Assembly: GCA_029239355.1 (NCBI GenBank)
Contig: JAQZAZ010000024.1
Span: forward strand, 1 to 50,726
DNA: 50,726 nucleotides
Reading direction: 5' to 3'
Source: Sphingobacterium sp.
Lineage (GTDB): Bacteria > Bacteroidota > Bacteroidia > Sphingobacteriales > Sphingobacteriaceae
Positions 17,994 through 26,540 of this stretch are shown piece after piece (positions within the stretch are counted from its first letter, which is position 1; each line of letters starts with the position of its first letter). The notes beneath the pieces were generated by a model. That model worked only from the letters and a program-made list of their open reading frames with translations, was not told where the DNA came from and ran no database searches. A program made the translations under genes and the position numbers.

Positions 17994-19387
17994 TGATCAT
18001 GAAACAACTAAAGACTTACCCAATGAAAAAATATATCTTATACAGTCTCTTTATAGCACAAGCCTTGCAATCGTCCTGCAACAGCTTCCTGGAAGTAGAC
18101 TCGCCCAAGACTGAGGTTGCCGCGGAGTCGGCCTTCAGCGATGCAAAAACTGCTGAGGCTACGGTGGGCGGATTGTATTCAAGCATGAACAACTATAACA
18201 ATCAGTTTGCCAGTGGGCTGATGAGTATTGTGCTATCGAGTTTGGCAGACGAGTATAATTCGGCCTTCACGACCTATGATGAGTACAAAGCCAATAACCT
18301 CAGTCCTGCGACTTCCTACCTCGACCGACTTTGGTCTCAGCCTTATAGCTATATCAATCACAGCAATAAGATTATTGAAGGGCTGGAGACGTCAGCACTG
18401 AGTGCTGCTGTGAAAGCGCAGCTATCGGCAGAAGCCCGTTTCACACGTGTGTTCAACTACTTTTATCTCAGCAACCTGTTCAACAAAGTGCCTTTGATTA
18501 CCGACACCAAAGATTTGGACGCTAATAACCAAAAAGGCCCAGCCCCCAAGGAAGAATTATATGGGTTTATGATCGCGGACTTGAATAAAGCTGTTGCAGA
18601 TATTTCCGACACTTACCAGGGAAATGAGCGCACCCGCCCAAACAAGAAAGCTGTTGAAGCATTATTAGCACGGATATACCTCTATCATTCGGAATGGGCC
18701 AATGCAGAAGCCATGGCCGATAAGGTAATCGCAGACAAGCGCTATGAGCTTTCACAAGATCTCAACAGCGTGTTTTTAAAAACAAGCAAGGAAGCCATCT
18801 GGCAACTGCAGACAGTCAATATTTCAACCGCAGGGGTCAATACCTGGGAAGGATTCAGTATCGTTCCTACAGTGACTACAGGGCGAAGTTACTATCAGGT
18901 CTACGATGCAACATTGGCCAGATATGAATCAAATGATTTGCGCAAAGTAAACTGGTTAAAGCCTTATACAGTAAGTGATAAGACGCTTTATATGCCGTAT
19001 AAATATAAGCTCCGTACAGGCACACCGGTGACGGAATACAACACGGTATTGCGGTTGGCTGAACAATACTTAATCCGTGCCGAAGCCCGTTTGAACCAAA
19101 ATAAACTTCAGGCGGCGCTTGCCGATATCAATGAGATCCGGAAACGTGCCGGCCTCGCTGCACTGCCACAGCATATGGCCAAAGCCGAGATCGCGTTGGC
19201 GCTGGAAAAAGAACGTCAGCTTGAACTTCTTGGAGAATGGGGACATCGTTGGTTTGACCTTGTCAGAACAAATAGAGCTGTCCCCGTACTCTCGAAAATT
19301 AAAGCAGATTTCACAGTAAGTGATCAAAAAATCCCCATTTCAACATCGATTTTACTAACGAATACACATCTCGAACAAAATGATTAA
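17993..19387 (+). CDS. SusD/RagB-family surface lipoprotein
   Basis: Substrate-capturing lid of the SusC receptor. From 17993 it is 464 residues long; the alternatives at 17999 and 18023 give a shorter signal sequence (MKKYILYSLF), and 18023 fits lipoproteins best, while the TAATG junction favours 17993. The lipobox is LQSSC followed by NSFLEVDSP. TPR-rich helices follow, with the SusD hallmarks TRVFNYFYLSNLFNKVPL and, near the end, EKERQLELLGEWGHRWFDLVR. Its stop overlaps the TlpA-like ATG by eight bases. Confidence 0.93.
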   Translation: MIMKQLKTYPMKKYILYSLFIAQALQSSCNSFLEVDSPKTEVAAESAFSDAKTAEATVGGLYSSMNNYNNQFASGLMSIVLSSLADEYNSAFTTYDEYKANNLSPATSYLDRLWSQPYSYINHSNKIIEGLETSALSAAVKAQLSAEARFTRVFNYFYLSNLFNKVPLITDTKDLDANNQKGPAPKEELYGFMIADLNKAVADISDTYQGNERTRPNKKAVEALLARIYLYHSEWANAEAMADKVIADKRYELSQDLNSVFLKTSKEAIWQLQTVNISTAGVNTWEGFSIVPTVTTGRSYYQVYDATLARYESNDLRKVNWLKPYTVSDKTLYMPYKYKLRTGTPVTEYNTVLRLAEQYLIRAEARLNQNKLQAALADINEIRKRAGLAALPQHMAKAEIALALEKERQLELLGEWGHRWFDLVRTNRAVPVLSKIKADFTVSDQKIPISTSILLTNTHLEQND

Positions 19388-21296
19388 AATATTCAAATAT
19401 AGCTTGCTCCTACTTCTGCTCCAAACAAGTCTATTGTTGCATGCGCAGGTCGTTATCAGCCCCACGAAGGCCGAGCCCGGTGATACAGTGACTATTCGCT
19501 TTGATCCAAAAAATACAGCAGCAAACAAGCTTTCGGGGCCTTTTTTTGTTGACTTCAATTATTCCAACTTTTATGAACTGCCAAACCGCATGCCTATGGA
19601 GCAAAAAGATGGCGGATGGTCGCTTAGTTTCAGGCTCCCGCCCTATGCCAACTTCTCCTGTTTTACCATTTCGGATAAGGATAAGAAATTTATCCAGCAA
19701 GCGAATGACAGTAGCCAGTATGAGGTTTTTATTTATCAACGGGGAAAACTGATTGCTGGCAACTACCTTGGCAAATCTTATAGTGTGCCTATCCAGAATA
19801 AAACATCAGAACGTATTTTAGAGCTACAGGAGTACTATCTGAAAAAGGAACTGGATCTATTTCCGCACAATTACGAAGCTCAGCTTCGCCTAATCGCGCT
19901 AAAAATGAAAGAAGCTGAGCCTGGCGTATACGCGCAGTTATTAAAACAAGGGTTAGCGGTTGTGGAGAAAAAGTTCAGAAGCAATCCTCTTTTTGAAGGA
20001 AACCTCAACAAAGTAACTATGGGTTATCTGATCTTGGGTCAAAACCAGAAGGTGGATTCGATCCGTCAGGTGGTCATCAATGAGTTTCCGGCCAAAAAGA
20101 TTGGAATAGCCTATCAGCTCAACAAAATCCTACGCGGAGCGGATTCCGCAGCAGTTGTCGGTAAAATACAGGAGCTGCTCCAGCTCAAAACAAGTGAGAA
20201 TAAAGAAGCTTACACAAGTGCCTATGAATACCTTTTTAGCTATTATTGCCAACGTGGGGATAGTGTAGCGGCAAGGGAGTATCTACCCTTAATTACGGCC
20301 TGGGAGCAGGACCCCTATAAATGGCGGTCGTATAGCCATTACGTGCAGCTGATGCTCAATAACAAAATTATGCTCAACGACGCATCCAGACTTAATATGT
20401 ATATTTTGGACAGTATTGCTAATTATCCAGTTAGTCTGATTCGTTATTTCCCAGAAACTGGCTACCTTGTCGCTCCGGATTCACTTAAGGCAGAAAAAAT
20501 TATAGCAGTCAAAGCGGAGACCATAGCCAATCAGGGACTGATTGCTGCTGAGTTGAATCAGCGCGAAACGGCAAAAGCATGGTTTAGCAAAAGTATTCCT
20601 AACCTAAAGTCAGCAATTTTGCTGATAGCGATAGCGAAGTGGTATAAGCAATGGAACGACACACAAAATGTACAGCCGATATTGGACGCAGCTTATCGTC
20701 AGGCACCGTTTGATCCAATTGTTAAAGCGCTTTTAAAAGAGGAAATTGAGCGGAACGGTATTCGTACTACGGCTGAACAGCAGGTCTATTTTAACAGGCT
20801 GGATAAACAATGGAAACAACTTTATTATAAAGACTTTGATCAAACCGTTCGTAGTACAGCTTTCCCGACAGAAATCAGTATAGTGGATATGGACAAAAAA
20901 CCGCTAAACTATGCAGATTTTAAGAATAAAATTGTGATTATAGACTTCTGGGCAACTTGGTGCAAGCCATGTATCGCTTCATTTCCTTATCTACATCAGA
21001 TTTATAAAAAATACGCAAACGACCCCCAGGTAAAATTTATCGTGCTCAATTCAGGGAGCGGTAATAGTTGGGATGATGCTTACAAATGGACGGTAGCTAA
21101 TCCTCAATTTGATTTTCCCTTCTATTATAATCAGGACAAAAGGCTAAGCAGCAAGCTAGATATTACCTCGATTCCAACCACATTAATCCTTGATGGCAAA
21201 GGGAATATTCGGTTCCGTAAAGTAGGATTCGAAGGAGAAAAGTTATTACAGAGCCTGGATGCCATGATTGAGTATCTAAAAGAGCGGACACAATAA
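19380..21296 (+). CDS. TlpA-like thioredoxin-fold protein with long helical N-terminal region
   Basis: Exported thiol-disulfide protein. The 638-residue chain has a signal peptide (1-22, ending in LLHAQ), a beta-sandwich-like domain (about 23-140), a long helical repeat region with TPR-like character (about 140-490) and a C-terminal thioredoxin domain (about 503-638). The active site WCKPC (Cys528, Cys531) sits in FWATWCKPCIASF, and IPTTLILD is the cis-proline loop. TlpA/ResA proteins keep periplasmic cysteines reduced. It is translationally coupled to SusD, so it probably works on the imported molecule or on receptor components. Confidence 0.88.
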   Translation: MIKIFKYSLLLLLLQTSLLLHAQVVISPTKAEPGDTVTIRFDPKNTAANKLSGPFFVDFNYSNFYELPNRMPMEQKDGGWSLSFRLPPYANFSCFTISDKDKKFIQQANDSSQYEVFIYQRGKLIAGNYLGKSYSVPIQNKTSERILELQEYYLKKELDLFPHNYEAQLRLIALKMKEAEPGVYAQLLKQGLAVVEKKFRSNPLFEGNLNKVTMGYLILGQNQKVDSIRQVVINEFPAKKIGIAYQLNKILRGADSAAVVGKIQELLQLKTSENKEAYTSAYEYLFSYYCQRGDSVAAREYLPLITAWEQDPYKWRSYSHYVQLMLNNKIMLNDASRLNMYILDSIANYPVSLIRYFPETGYLVAPDSLKAEKIIAVKAETIANQGLIAAELNQRETAKAWFSKSIPNLKSAILLIAIAKWYKQWNDTQNVQPILDAAYRQAPFDPIVKALLKEEIERNGIRTTAEQQVYFNRLDKQWKQLYYKDFDQTVRSTAFPTEISIVDMDKKPLNYADFKNKIVIIDFWATWCKPCIASFPYLHQIYKKYANDPQVKFIVLNSGSGNSWDDAYKWTVANPQFDFPFYYNQDKRLSSKLDITSIPTTLILDGKGNIRFRKVGFEGEKLLQSLDAMIEYLKERTQ

Positions 21297-21310
21297 ATGT
21301 GCAATTTTAA

Positions 21311-21347
21311 AACAGTTAAGGCGCTTTAATATCAAGCCTTAACTGTT
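21311..21347. terminator. Transcription terminator after the TlpA-like gene
   Basis: AACAGTTAAGGC (21311-21322) pairs perfectly with GCCTTAACTGTT (21336-21347) over a 13-base loop. The hairpin starts 14 bases after the stop codon and is followed by TATTGTTT on the plus strand and preceded by an A-run, so it could work in both directions. Confidence 0.7.
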
Positions 21348-21570
21348 TATTGTTTCTCAGTTTGCGGTTCAGCCATTGGCATCACCGAAAAGCTCATGAA
21401 ATAATTTTCTTCTTCCATCAACGTATACCATTTAATTCACATCAAGTAGGTAGTCCTTCACTGCGCAATATTTTGGTACCATTAAATCCATGAAAACAGG
21501 GATTTTTCCATTTGGCTATTTGTCGTAGTTTTAGGGGTATTGATCTAAATATATAAACTACTTATCTGAG

Positions 21571-22941
21571 ATGGAACATACGATGAAACAATATACCTTC
21601 AAATATCAAAACAGCAGCGGACTTCTTTATTTACTGCTCGTTCTCGCTGGAATACCACTGGTCATCATGCTGCTCACTGTATGGCTTATGGATTATGTAG
21701 AATGGATTTTTTGGCCTAATATGATAATAATGGTCTGCCTGATGGGGCTAGGAATCTGGCGGTTTGTGAAAAAATCCAGGGCAATAGATACCATCAGTCT
21801 GGATGAGGAAGGGTTTACATCCCTTAGTTATGGGCGTATTCTTTACCAAGATATACACAGTATACCACCCTATGGTCCGCTTCAGGCACCCCCACCATCC
21901 ATGCGGATCAAACTCAATAATGGAAAAAAGCTGGTTTGGCTTTTCAATCCGGACCACCCAAAATCTGCCGCTGAGGCCATTATCTTTACCGCATTCAGGG
22001 CCGAACTTTTACATCGTCTGGAGCAGCGGGCATTAGCTCTTCAAGCTGAGCCTCCTGAAGAAAATGCCACCGCCAGCGATGTCATTGTAGATAACAAGCA
22101 CAACAATACCGCAAAAGCGCTTGTCTCTCAACTTGAAGAATCTAAAAAACGTGATTATAAGTACATCGCTATTCCGATATCAGCCGTATTTGCACTGGTG
22201 ATGCTTTTTCGAACTTGCGGCGCTGATTTTATTCAGCAACAGCGGGACAGGGAATCGGCAGGTTTTCGAGATGCTATCCTCAGCATGGAAACAACCTATG
22301 AAAATAATGTACAAAGAGCCAAAGTTGTTGCTGAAGCATATGCCCTGACATTCGGCCCAGTATTTTTATGGACCAACGATTCTCAGGCTTCAGTAGCTTT
22401 TAGTCCCCATATATCGAAGGATCCCTATGGTGCCGAAATCAATGTGATTGGCTTGCGCCATGCAGAAGACAATAAACTATTGGAGGAATATATCCGTCAT
22501 CCCGATAGCGTGGGTTACGACTTAACGGTGATCAATCCATCCGAAAAATTTCAGGCTGTTATGAGCAAGAGCGTATTTAGCGAGGATGATAGTCTAACCA
22601 TGCCAATTTACCTTACAGTATATAATCCCAAAGAATCTTTGCCTACGCCATTCCGTCAGCATGCCGTAGATTCGACATTCAGACCCATCCGGTACAGTAC
22701 ATCTATTGCAGTGCCGCGTGCTGGCGACCCGAAAGAAGAGATATTTGATAATATGGACTTTGCTTCAGTCCGTTCTATACTCCAAAAATACAAAGGGACC
22801 TACTTCTATATGGCCGCGAAAGAACAAGATGGCTTACCAGCTCAACAATTTGAAAAAATAAAAACGCTAGTTTTACAAGACTTTAAAAAGCACAAAATCA
22901 ATACAAATCAATTCATAAGCAAACAATGTAATGTAAGGTAG
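21571..22941 (+). CDS. Hypothetical membrane protein
   Basis: I do not recognise this 456-residue protein. Two membrane helices lie close together (about residues 18-40 and 44-66), then a small beta-rich segment (about 72-120) with the look of a PH-like domain found after such helix pairs (TISLDEEGFTSLSYGRILYQ). A charged linker, a third helix (about 199-215) and a C-terminal extramembrane domain follow. Met5 at 21583 is an equally good start. It converges with the next gene, leaving only 5 bp between stop codons. No partner gene is apparent. Confidence 0.65.
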   Translation: MEHTMKQYTFKYQNSSGLLYLLLVLAGIPLVIMLLTVWLMDYVEWIFWPNMIIMVCLMGLGIWRFVKKSRAIDTISLDEEGFTSLSYGRILYQDIHSIPPYGPLQAPPPSMRIKLNNGKKLVWLFNPDHPKSAAEAIIFTAFRAELLHRLEQRALALQAEPPEENATASDVIVDNKHNNTAKALVSQLEESKKRDYKYIAIPISAVFALVMLFRTCGADFIQQQRDRESAGFRDAILSMETTYENNVQRAKVVAEAYALTFGPVFLWTNDSQASVAFSPHISKDPYGAEINVIGLRHAEDNKLLEEYIRHPDSVGYDLTVINPSEKFQAVMSKSVFSEDDSLTMPIYLTVYNPKESLPTPFRQHAVDSTFRPIRYSTSIAVPRAGDPKEEIFDNMDFASVRSILQKYKGTYFYMAAKEQDGLPAQQFEKIKTLVLQDFKKHKINTNQFISKQCNVR

Positions 22942-22946
22942 TGCTA

Positions 22947-23543
22947 TTATTTTTCTAGATTTGACCATAAAATATATCCGCTGGACACCTTTCCCTGGTT
23001 GTCACAATAATTGATGTAAACCCAACGGTCATCGACGATGTTTTCAATATCCACTTGGACCGGAGTTCCCTTCCGAAGGTAATTTTTGCGTATTTTTGTG
23101 AGTCTTGGATATTTATAAAAATAGGTTTTAGCAGACCTAGTATGATAGGCTCCATTTGTTCGAAGTGTGAGTTGGTTATAATTCCCCGAGAAATCATCCG
23201 ATAGATTCTGAGCATGGCAACCTAAAAATTGTGCTTTCAGTCGCTCTTGATGAAAGGTCAGTTTTAGCGAGCAGCCTCGATCATCCTTTTCTTTTATGAT
23301 CCAGGTATTGTCAACTCGGGTGCCCTGTCCTGAAAAAGTCCCATGGGAACCTGAAGGTATATTCCACCAGGCAAAAACATCGACGAGTATGGTTGATTGT
23401 GTACACCTAACAACGATTGTGCTTGAAGCACCCGTAGTAGTAATAAGCCTATATGTCCCTTTCTGCGCAATAACCGCACTGTACAGAAAAATAAAAAATA
23501 TGCCGATCAAGACATTCATTCCAACTAGAACACGACAAAACAC
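22947..23543 (-). CDS. Exported protein with C-terminal SH3-like domain
   Basis: A 198-residue secreted or periplasmic protein of unknown role. A signal peptide covers about residues 9-26 (ending in SAVIAQ); Met9 (23519) is a likely alternative start. The middle (about 27-130) is beta-rich with four cysteines. The C-terminal part (about 150-195) has the order of a bacterial SH3 domain: LRKGTPVQVDIENIVDDRWV, then YINYCDNQGKVSSGYI. Such domains often bind cell-wall peptides or other proteins. It stands alone between unrelated genes. Confidence 0.65.
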   Translation of the reverse strand: MFCRVLVGMNVLIGIFFIFLYSAVIAQKGTYRLITTTGASSTIVVRCTQSTILVDVFAWWNIPSGSHGTFSGQGTRVDNTWIIKEKDDRGCSLKLTFHQERLKAQFLGCHAQNLSDDFSGNYNQLTLRTNGAYHTRSAKTYFYKYPRLTKIRKNYLRKGTPVQVDIENIVDDRWVYINYCDNQGKVSSGYILWSNLEK

Positions 23544-23666
23544 TTTTTGTTTATGCTCAAGTCTGAATTTTTTTCAAACCCTACAATGTCAAAACAAAGA
23601 AAGGCACATTATGGCGTGAAACGCATTCATATAATTCGCAAAGATGACAGATCCATAGCGTCATAA

Positions 23667-24131
23667 TTATAGCTCAATTTCTAATCGCATTTCCAATAAA
23701 TTTGGCTTGAAACCAGCTTTGCTATATGCAATTATTGCGCTATCATTTTGGTCATAAACCTGAAGTCTAACTTCGGATATATTTCTATGCTTTGCCCAAT
23801 TTATGAGCGCTTCCAGAATTAATTTATTGATACCCTGCCCACGGTAGTCAGGCCGCACATACATAAATCCCAGATGGACATATTGTGCATATTTTTGAAA
23901 GGGTTTTGCAGCCATTATTTTCGCATATCCGGACCCTACGAGCTCATCGCCGATTGTCGCAACCAGTACCTCTGCCTGAGGCGATTTTACTAATTCTAAC
24001 AGATCATAGTAATGAATTTCGCCTTCTTTCAAAGTACTGTCATATGGGCGCTCTGCTACTACTATTCCTTGTTCAAATTCTAGCAATACATTGATTTCAT
24101 GTTCCTGTGCTTGTCTGATTTTTACTTCCAT
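23667..24131 (-). CDS. GNAT-family N-acetyltransferase
   Basis: Transfers an acetyl group from acetyl-CoA to an unknown amine. I start at Met23 of the longest frame (the longer form begins at 24197) because MEVKIRQAQEHEINVLLEF is the usual first strand and helix of the fold; the upstream residues look non-homologous. The acetyl-CoA motif is VRPDYRGQGINKLILEALI (about residues 92-110), preceded by the strand HLGFMYV, with the C-terminal motif VYDQNDSAIIAYSKAGFKP. The full domain fits in 154 residues. No neighbouring gene suggests the substrate. Confidence 0.85.
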   Translation of the reverse strand: MEVKIRQAQEHEINVLLEFEQGIVVAERPYDSTLKEGEIHYYDLLELVKSPQAEVLVATIGDELVGSGYAKIMAAKPFQKYAQYVHLGFMYVRPDYRGQGINKLILEALINWAKHRNISEVRLQVYDQNDSAIIAYSKAGFKPNLLEMRLEIEL

Positions 24132-24368
24132 TCCTGAGATTTTTGCTTCTTTGTGATGATATACGACACTTTTTCGAGTCATAAGTAGCCGCTGCAATAT
24201 ACAAAAATCAATGATCCTATGCTCCTAATGAAATGTCAGTAGTCTGTAAATTGCTGTAACCTTACTTACCCTGTTACAAAAGTAAATTGGACAATCGATT
24301 GCATGCAATTTATTTTCGAAATATGTAAATCGTTTGATAAATTGATTTTGAACAATTAAAAATAAATT

Positions 24369-25718
24369 ATGAGAAAAATCAAATTTGCGGCACTTCTCGC
24401 CGCCCTGGTCTTCTTTGTCTCCTGCGAAAAGACTCTTGAAAAAACGGTGGTCGAAGAAACAAGATCCCTACGGGCGGCCACACCCGGCCCCACCGGTTAT
24501 GAGGTTCCACTTGGCGGCAACGCCTTTGTGACATCGGCACCTTCCGGTGCAGTTGAGATTATCAATAGCAATGGTTTAGCGAATTGGACCAATTCGAACA
24601 GCATCGTGAGCACCTATGCCAAACTGCCGCAGGCCGGTACATTGACCGTTAAAATTCGAGCCAAAGTATTGCCCAATGGTGATAGCAGTGTGGTTAAGTT
24701 GACAATTAATGGTGTTAGTAAGCAAGTAAGCCTGAAGGGTGGTACTACGAAAGACTATACAGTGGGTAGTTATACACTCGATGCCGGCGGTTATGCTAAA
24801 ATGGATCTCCAGGGTGTTTCCAAAACAGGTGGTTACTTTGCAGACGTGTCACATTTAATTTTGAGTGGAACAGCGACTACGGGAACCGTCATTTATAGTG
24901 ACAACAACGTCGATAATACCTATTATTGGTCACGTCGCGGTCCTTCTTGTCATCTAAGTTACACCGTACCTACCAACCAGCAGGTTTCCTATTACTATAG
25001 TGAAATCAATGTTCCTAGTGGTGAGGACAAAATAGGCTCTTACTTTATGGCTAACGGATTTGGCCAGGGCTATTTTGGTATGCAGGTCAATTCAGCGACC
25101 GAGCGCCGTATTTTGTTCTCCGTCTGGAGTCCATACAGTACCGACAATCCGGCAGAAATACCTGTTGAAGACCGGATTACGCTCAACCGCAAAGGTGCCA
25201 ATACGATTACAGGAGAGTTTGGTGGTGAAGGGTCTGGCGGGCAGAGCTATATGAAGTACAGCTGGACGAGTGGTAAAAGCTATAAATTTTTACTTAAAGG
25301 TGAGCCAGACGGCAGTGGTGCCACTGATTTTACCGCCTGGTTCAATGATCCTTCGGTCAACAACTGGGTGTTAATCGCTAGCTGGAAAAGGCCCAAAATA
25401 GCGACCTACCTAACCAACTTCCATAGCTTCCTAGAGAATTTTAATGCTGATAATGGCTATTTGGGGCGTTCAGCAGATTATAAGAATCAATGGATTCGGA
25501 CGGCATCAGGCACCTGGATGCCGGTGGTTCAAGCCAAATTTACTGTGGATGCCACCTACTCCAGCAATCAGCGCATCGATGCCATGGGTGGTACCAACGG
25601 TAGTAACTTCTTCCTTAAAAATGGTGGATTTTTCAATACTGTCGTTAATCCTGGTACATTATTTACGGTAAATAATGGAAATACTGCACCAGCGATTGAC
25701 CTTACCACACTGCCCTAA
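24369..25718 (+). CDS. Lipoprotein with DUF5077/DUF3472-like domains
   Basis: Exported lipoprotein of 449 residues with signal and lipobox LVFFVSC (Cys19). The N-terminal half (about 40-165) is a beta-sandwich resembling DUF5077, a carbohydrate-binding-like domain. The rest (about 170-440) resembles DUF3472: HLSYTVPTNQQVSYYYSEIN, then YFMANGFGQGYFGMQVNS and RRILFSVWSPY. Proteins of this type are common in Bacteroidota and occasionally lie near glycan-degrading genes; the activity is unknown. Here it is monocistronic and followed by a hairpin. Confidence 0.75.
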   Translation: MRKIKFAALLAALVFFVSCEKTLEKTVVEETRSLRAATPGPTGYEVPLGGNAFVTSAPSGAVEIINSNGLANWTNSNSIVSTYAKLPQAGTLTVKIRAKVLPNGDSSVVKLTINGVSKQVSLKGGTTKDYTVGSYTLDAGGYAKMDLQGVSKTGGYFADVSHLILSGTATTGTVIYSDNNVDNTYYWSRRGPSCHLSYTVPTNQQVSYYYSEINVPSGEDKIGSYFMANGFGQGYFGMQVNSATERRILFSVWSPYSTDNPAEIPVEDRITLNRKGANTITGEFGGEGSGGQSYMKYSWTSGKSYKFLLKGEPDGSGATDFTAWFNDPSVNNWVLIASWKRPKIATYLTNFHSFLENFNADNGYLGRSADYKNQWIRTASGTWMPVVQAKFTVDATYSSNQRIDAMGGTNGSNFFLKNGGFFNTVVNPGTLFTVNNGNTAPAIDLTTLP

Positions 25719-25757
25719 GTATGGGAAAGCAGGTAAGCTGATAGCCCAAACAACAGA

Positions 25758-25785
25758 CAGGGAGGCATAATTACAGGCCTCCCTG
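25758..25785. terminator. GC-rich hairpin after the DUF3472-type gene
   Basis: CAGGGAGGC (25758-25766) pairs with GCCTCCCTG (25777-25785) around a 10-base loop, 39 bases after the stop codon. The stem is strong but the following bases are C-rich, not a T-run, so it may block or stabilise the transcript end in another way. Confidence 0.5.
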
Positions 25786-25851
25786 CCCCTGTTATTGGAC
25801 TCGTAGGCACCTGTCTTTGCTGTGTAACAAAAGGAATCGAGATTATGTTGG

Positions 25852-25950
25852 ATGGATACACGCTTAGTTCAATGGAAAGAAGAACAAAAGAAATTTTTTA
25901 AGGTAAACGATTTATCCGAAAAGTTTGTTCAACTAAAAAAAGAACTATGA
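25852..25950 (+). CDS. Possible 32-residue small protein coupled to the next gene
   Basis: The frame encodes a highly charged peptide beginning MDTRLVQWKEEQKKFF and ending in VQLKKEL. It would form an amphipathic helix. Its stop overlaps the next ATG in an ATGA junction, which is the only support beyond open frame and composition. It could be a leader peptide or a real small protein; chance is not excluded. Confidence 0.3.
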   Translation: MDTRLVQWKEEQKKFFKVNDLSEKFVQLKKEL

Positions 25951-26252
25951 ATACCAAACTTAAATTAGCTATAGCTGTAATTACCGGAGTGGCATTGATT
26001 TTTTTTAAACGCCGTAAAGAAAAAATAAAAAATAGCGAACAGTCAAAAGCTGCTCAAAAAAAATCCAATAATGGACAGTCAAGCAAACCCATCGGTTATC
26101 GGCCATTTAAAGACCTTGCGGAGGAAAATGCCCCTAATATCGTAGCACTGCAGAATACGGGGCCACAAACTTTTACCGATGGAAAACCCGTACCCACATC
26201 AAGTTCTCCCCAGCATATAGCCTATCATCCTAAAGGTAATAGGCACCACTAG
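25947..26252 (+). CDS. Small membrane-anchored hypothetical protein
   Basis: A 101-residue protein that I do not recognise. Residues about 6-21 form one hydrophobic segment (LAIAVITGVALIFF), directly followed by a basic run (KRRKEKIK), so the remaining 75 polar residues probably face the cytoplasm. The tail is rich in P, S, N and Q and looks unstructured. The upstream 32-codon frame overlaps its ATG. No function is assigned. Confidence 0.5.
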   Translation: MNTKLKLAIAVITGVALIFFKRRKEKIKNSEQSKAAQKKSNNGQSSKPIGYRPFKDLAEENAPNIVALQNTGPQTFTDGKPVPTSSSPQHIAYHPKGNRHH

Positions 26253-26540
26253 GGAACTTTGCAACGATACAGGGTACGAAAGCTCCGTTCCTAATCCGAT
26301 TTAACGGCATCCATTTCCAGATCCTTCCACCTCGAAAGGGGCTGTTGTGTCCGTGTGACCAAGGTAGAGCGCTTTGATCACAACGAGCTATCCTATCGGG
26401 AATTGCATCTTTGACACGGTCAAAACTGGCAGGCAATTTCGTGGAAACGAATGTGCTCTTTATCCGGGTAAAATTCGGCCATGATCGTAAACATTTTCTC
26501 AAATTTGTGGTTATCTTTAACGAAATCTTTATCGTGCCAT

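Noticed and set aside
21350..21540. Possible decayed gene on the minus strand converging on the terminator
   Set aside because: Two minus-strand frames read protein-like for short stretches but each has stops and they compete with each other; I could not decide which, if any, was coding.
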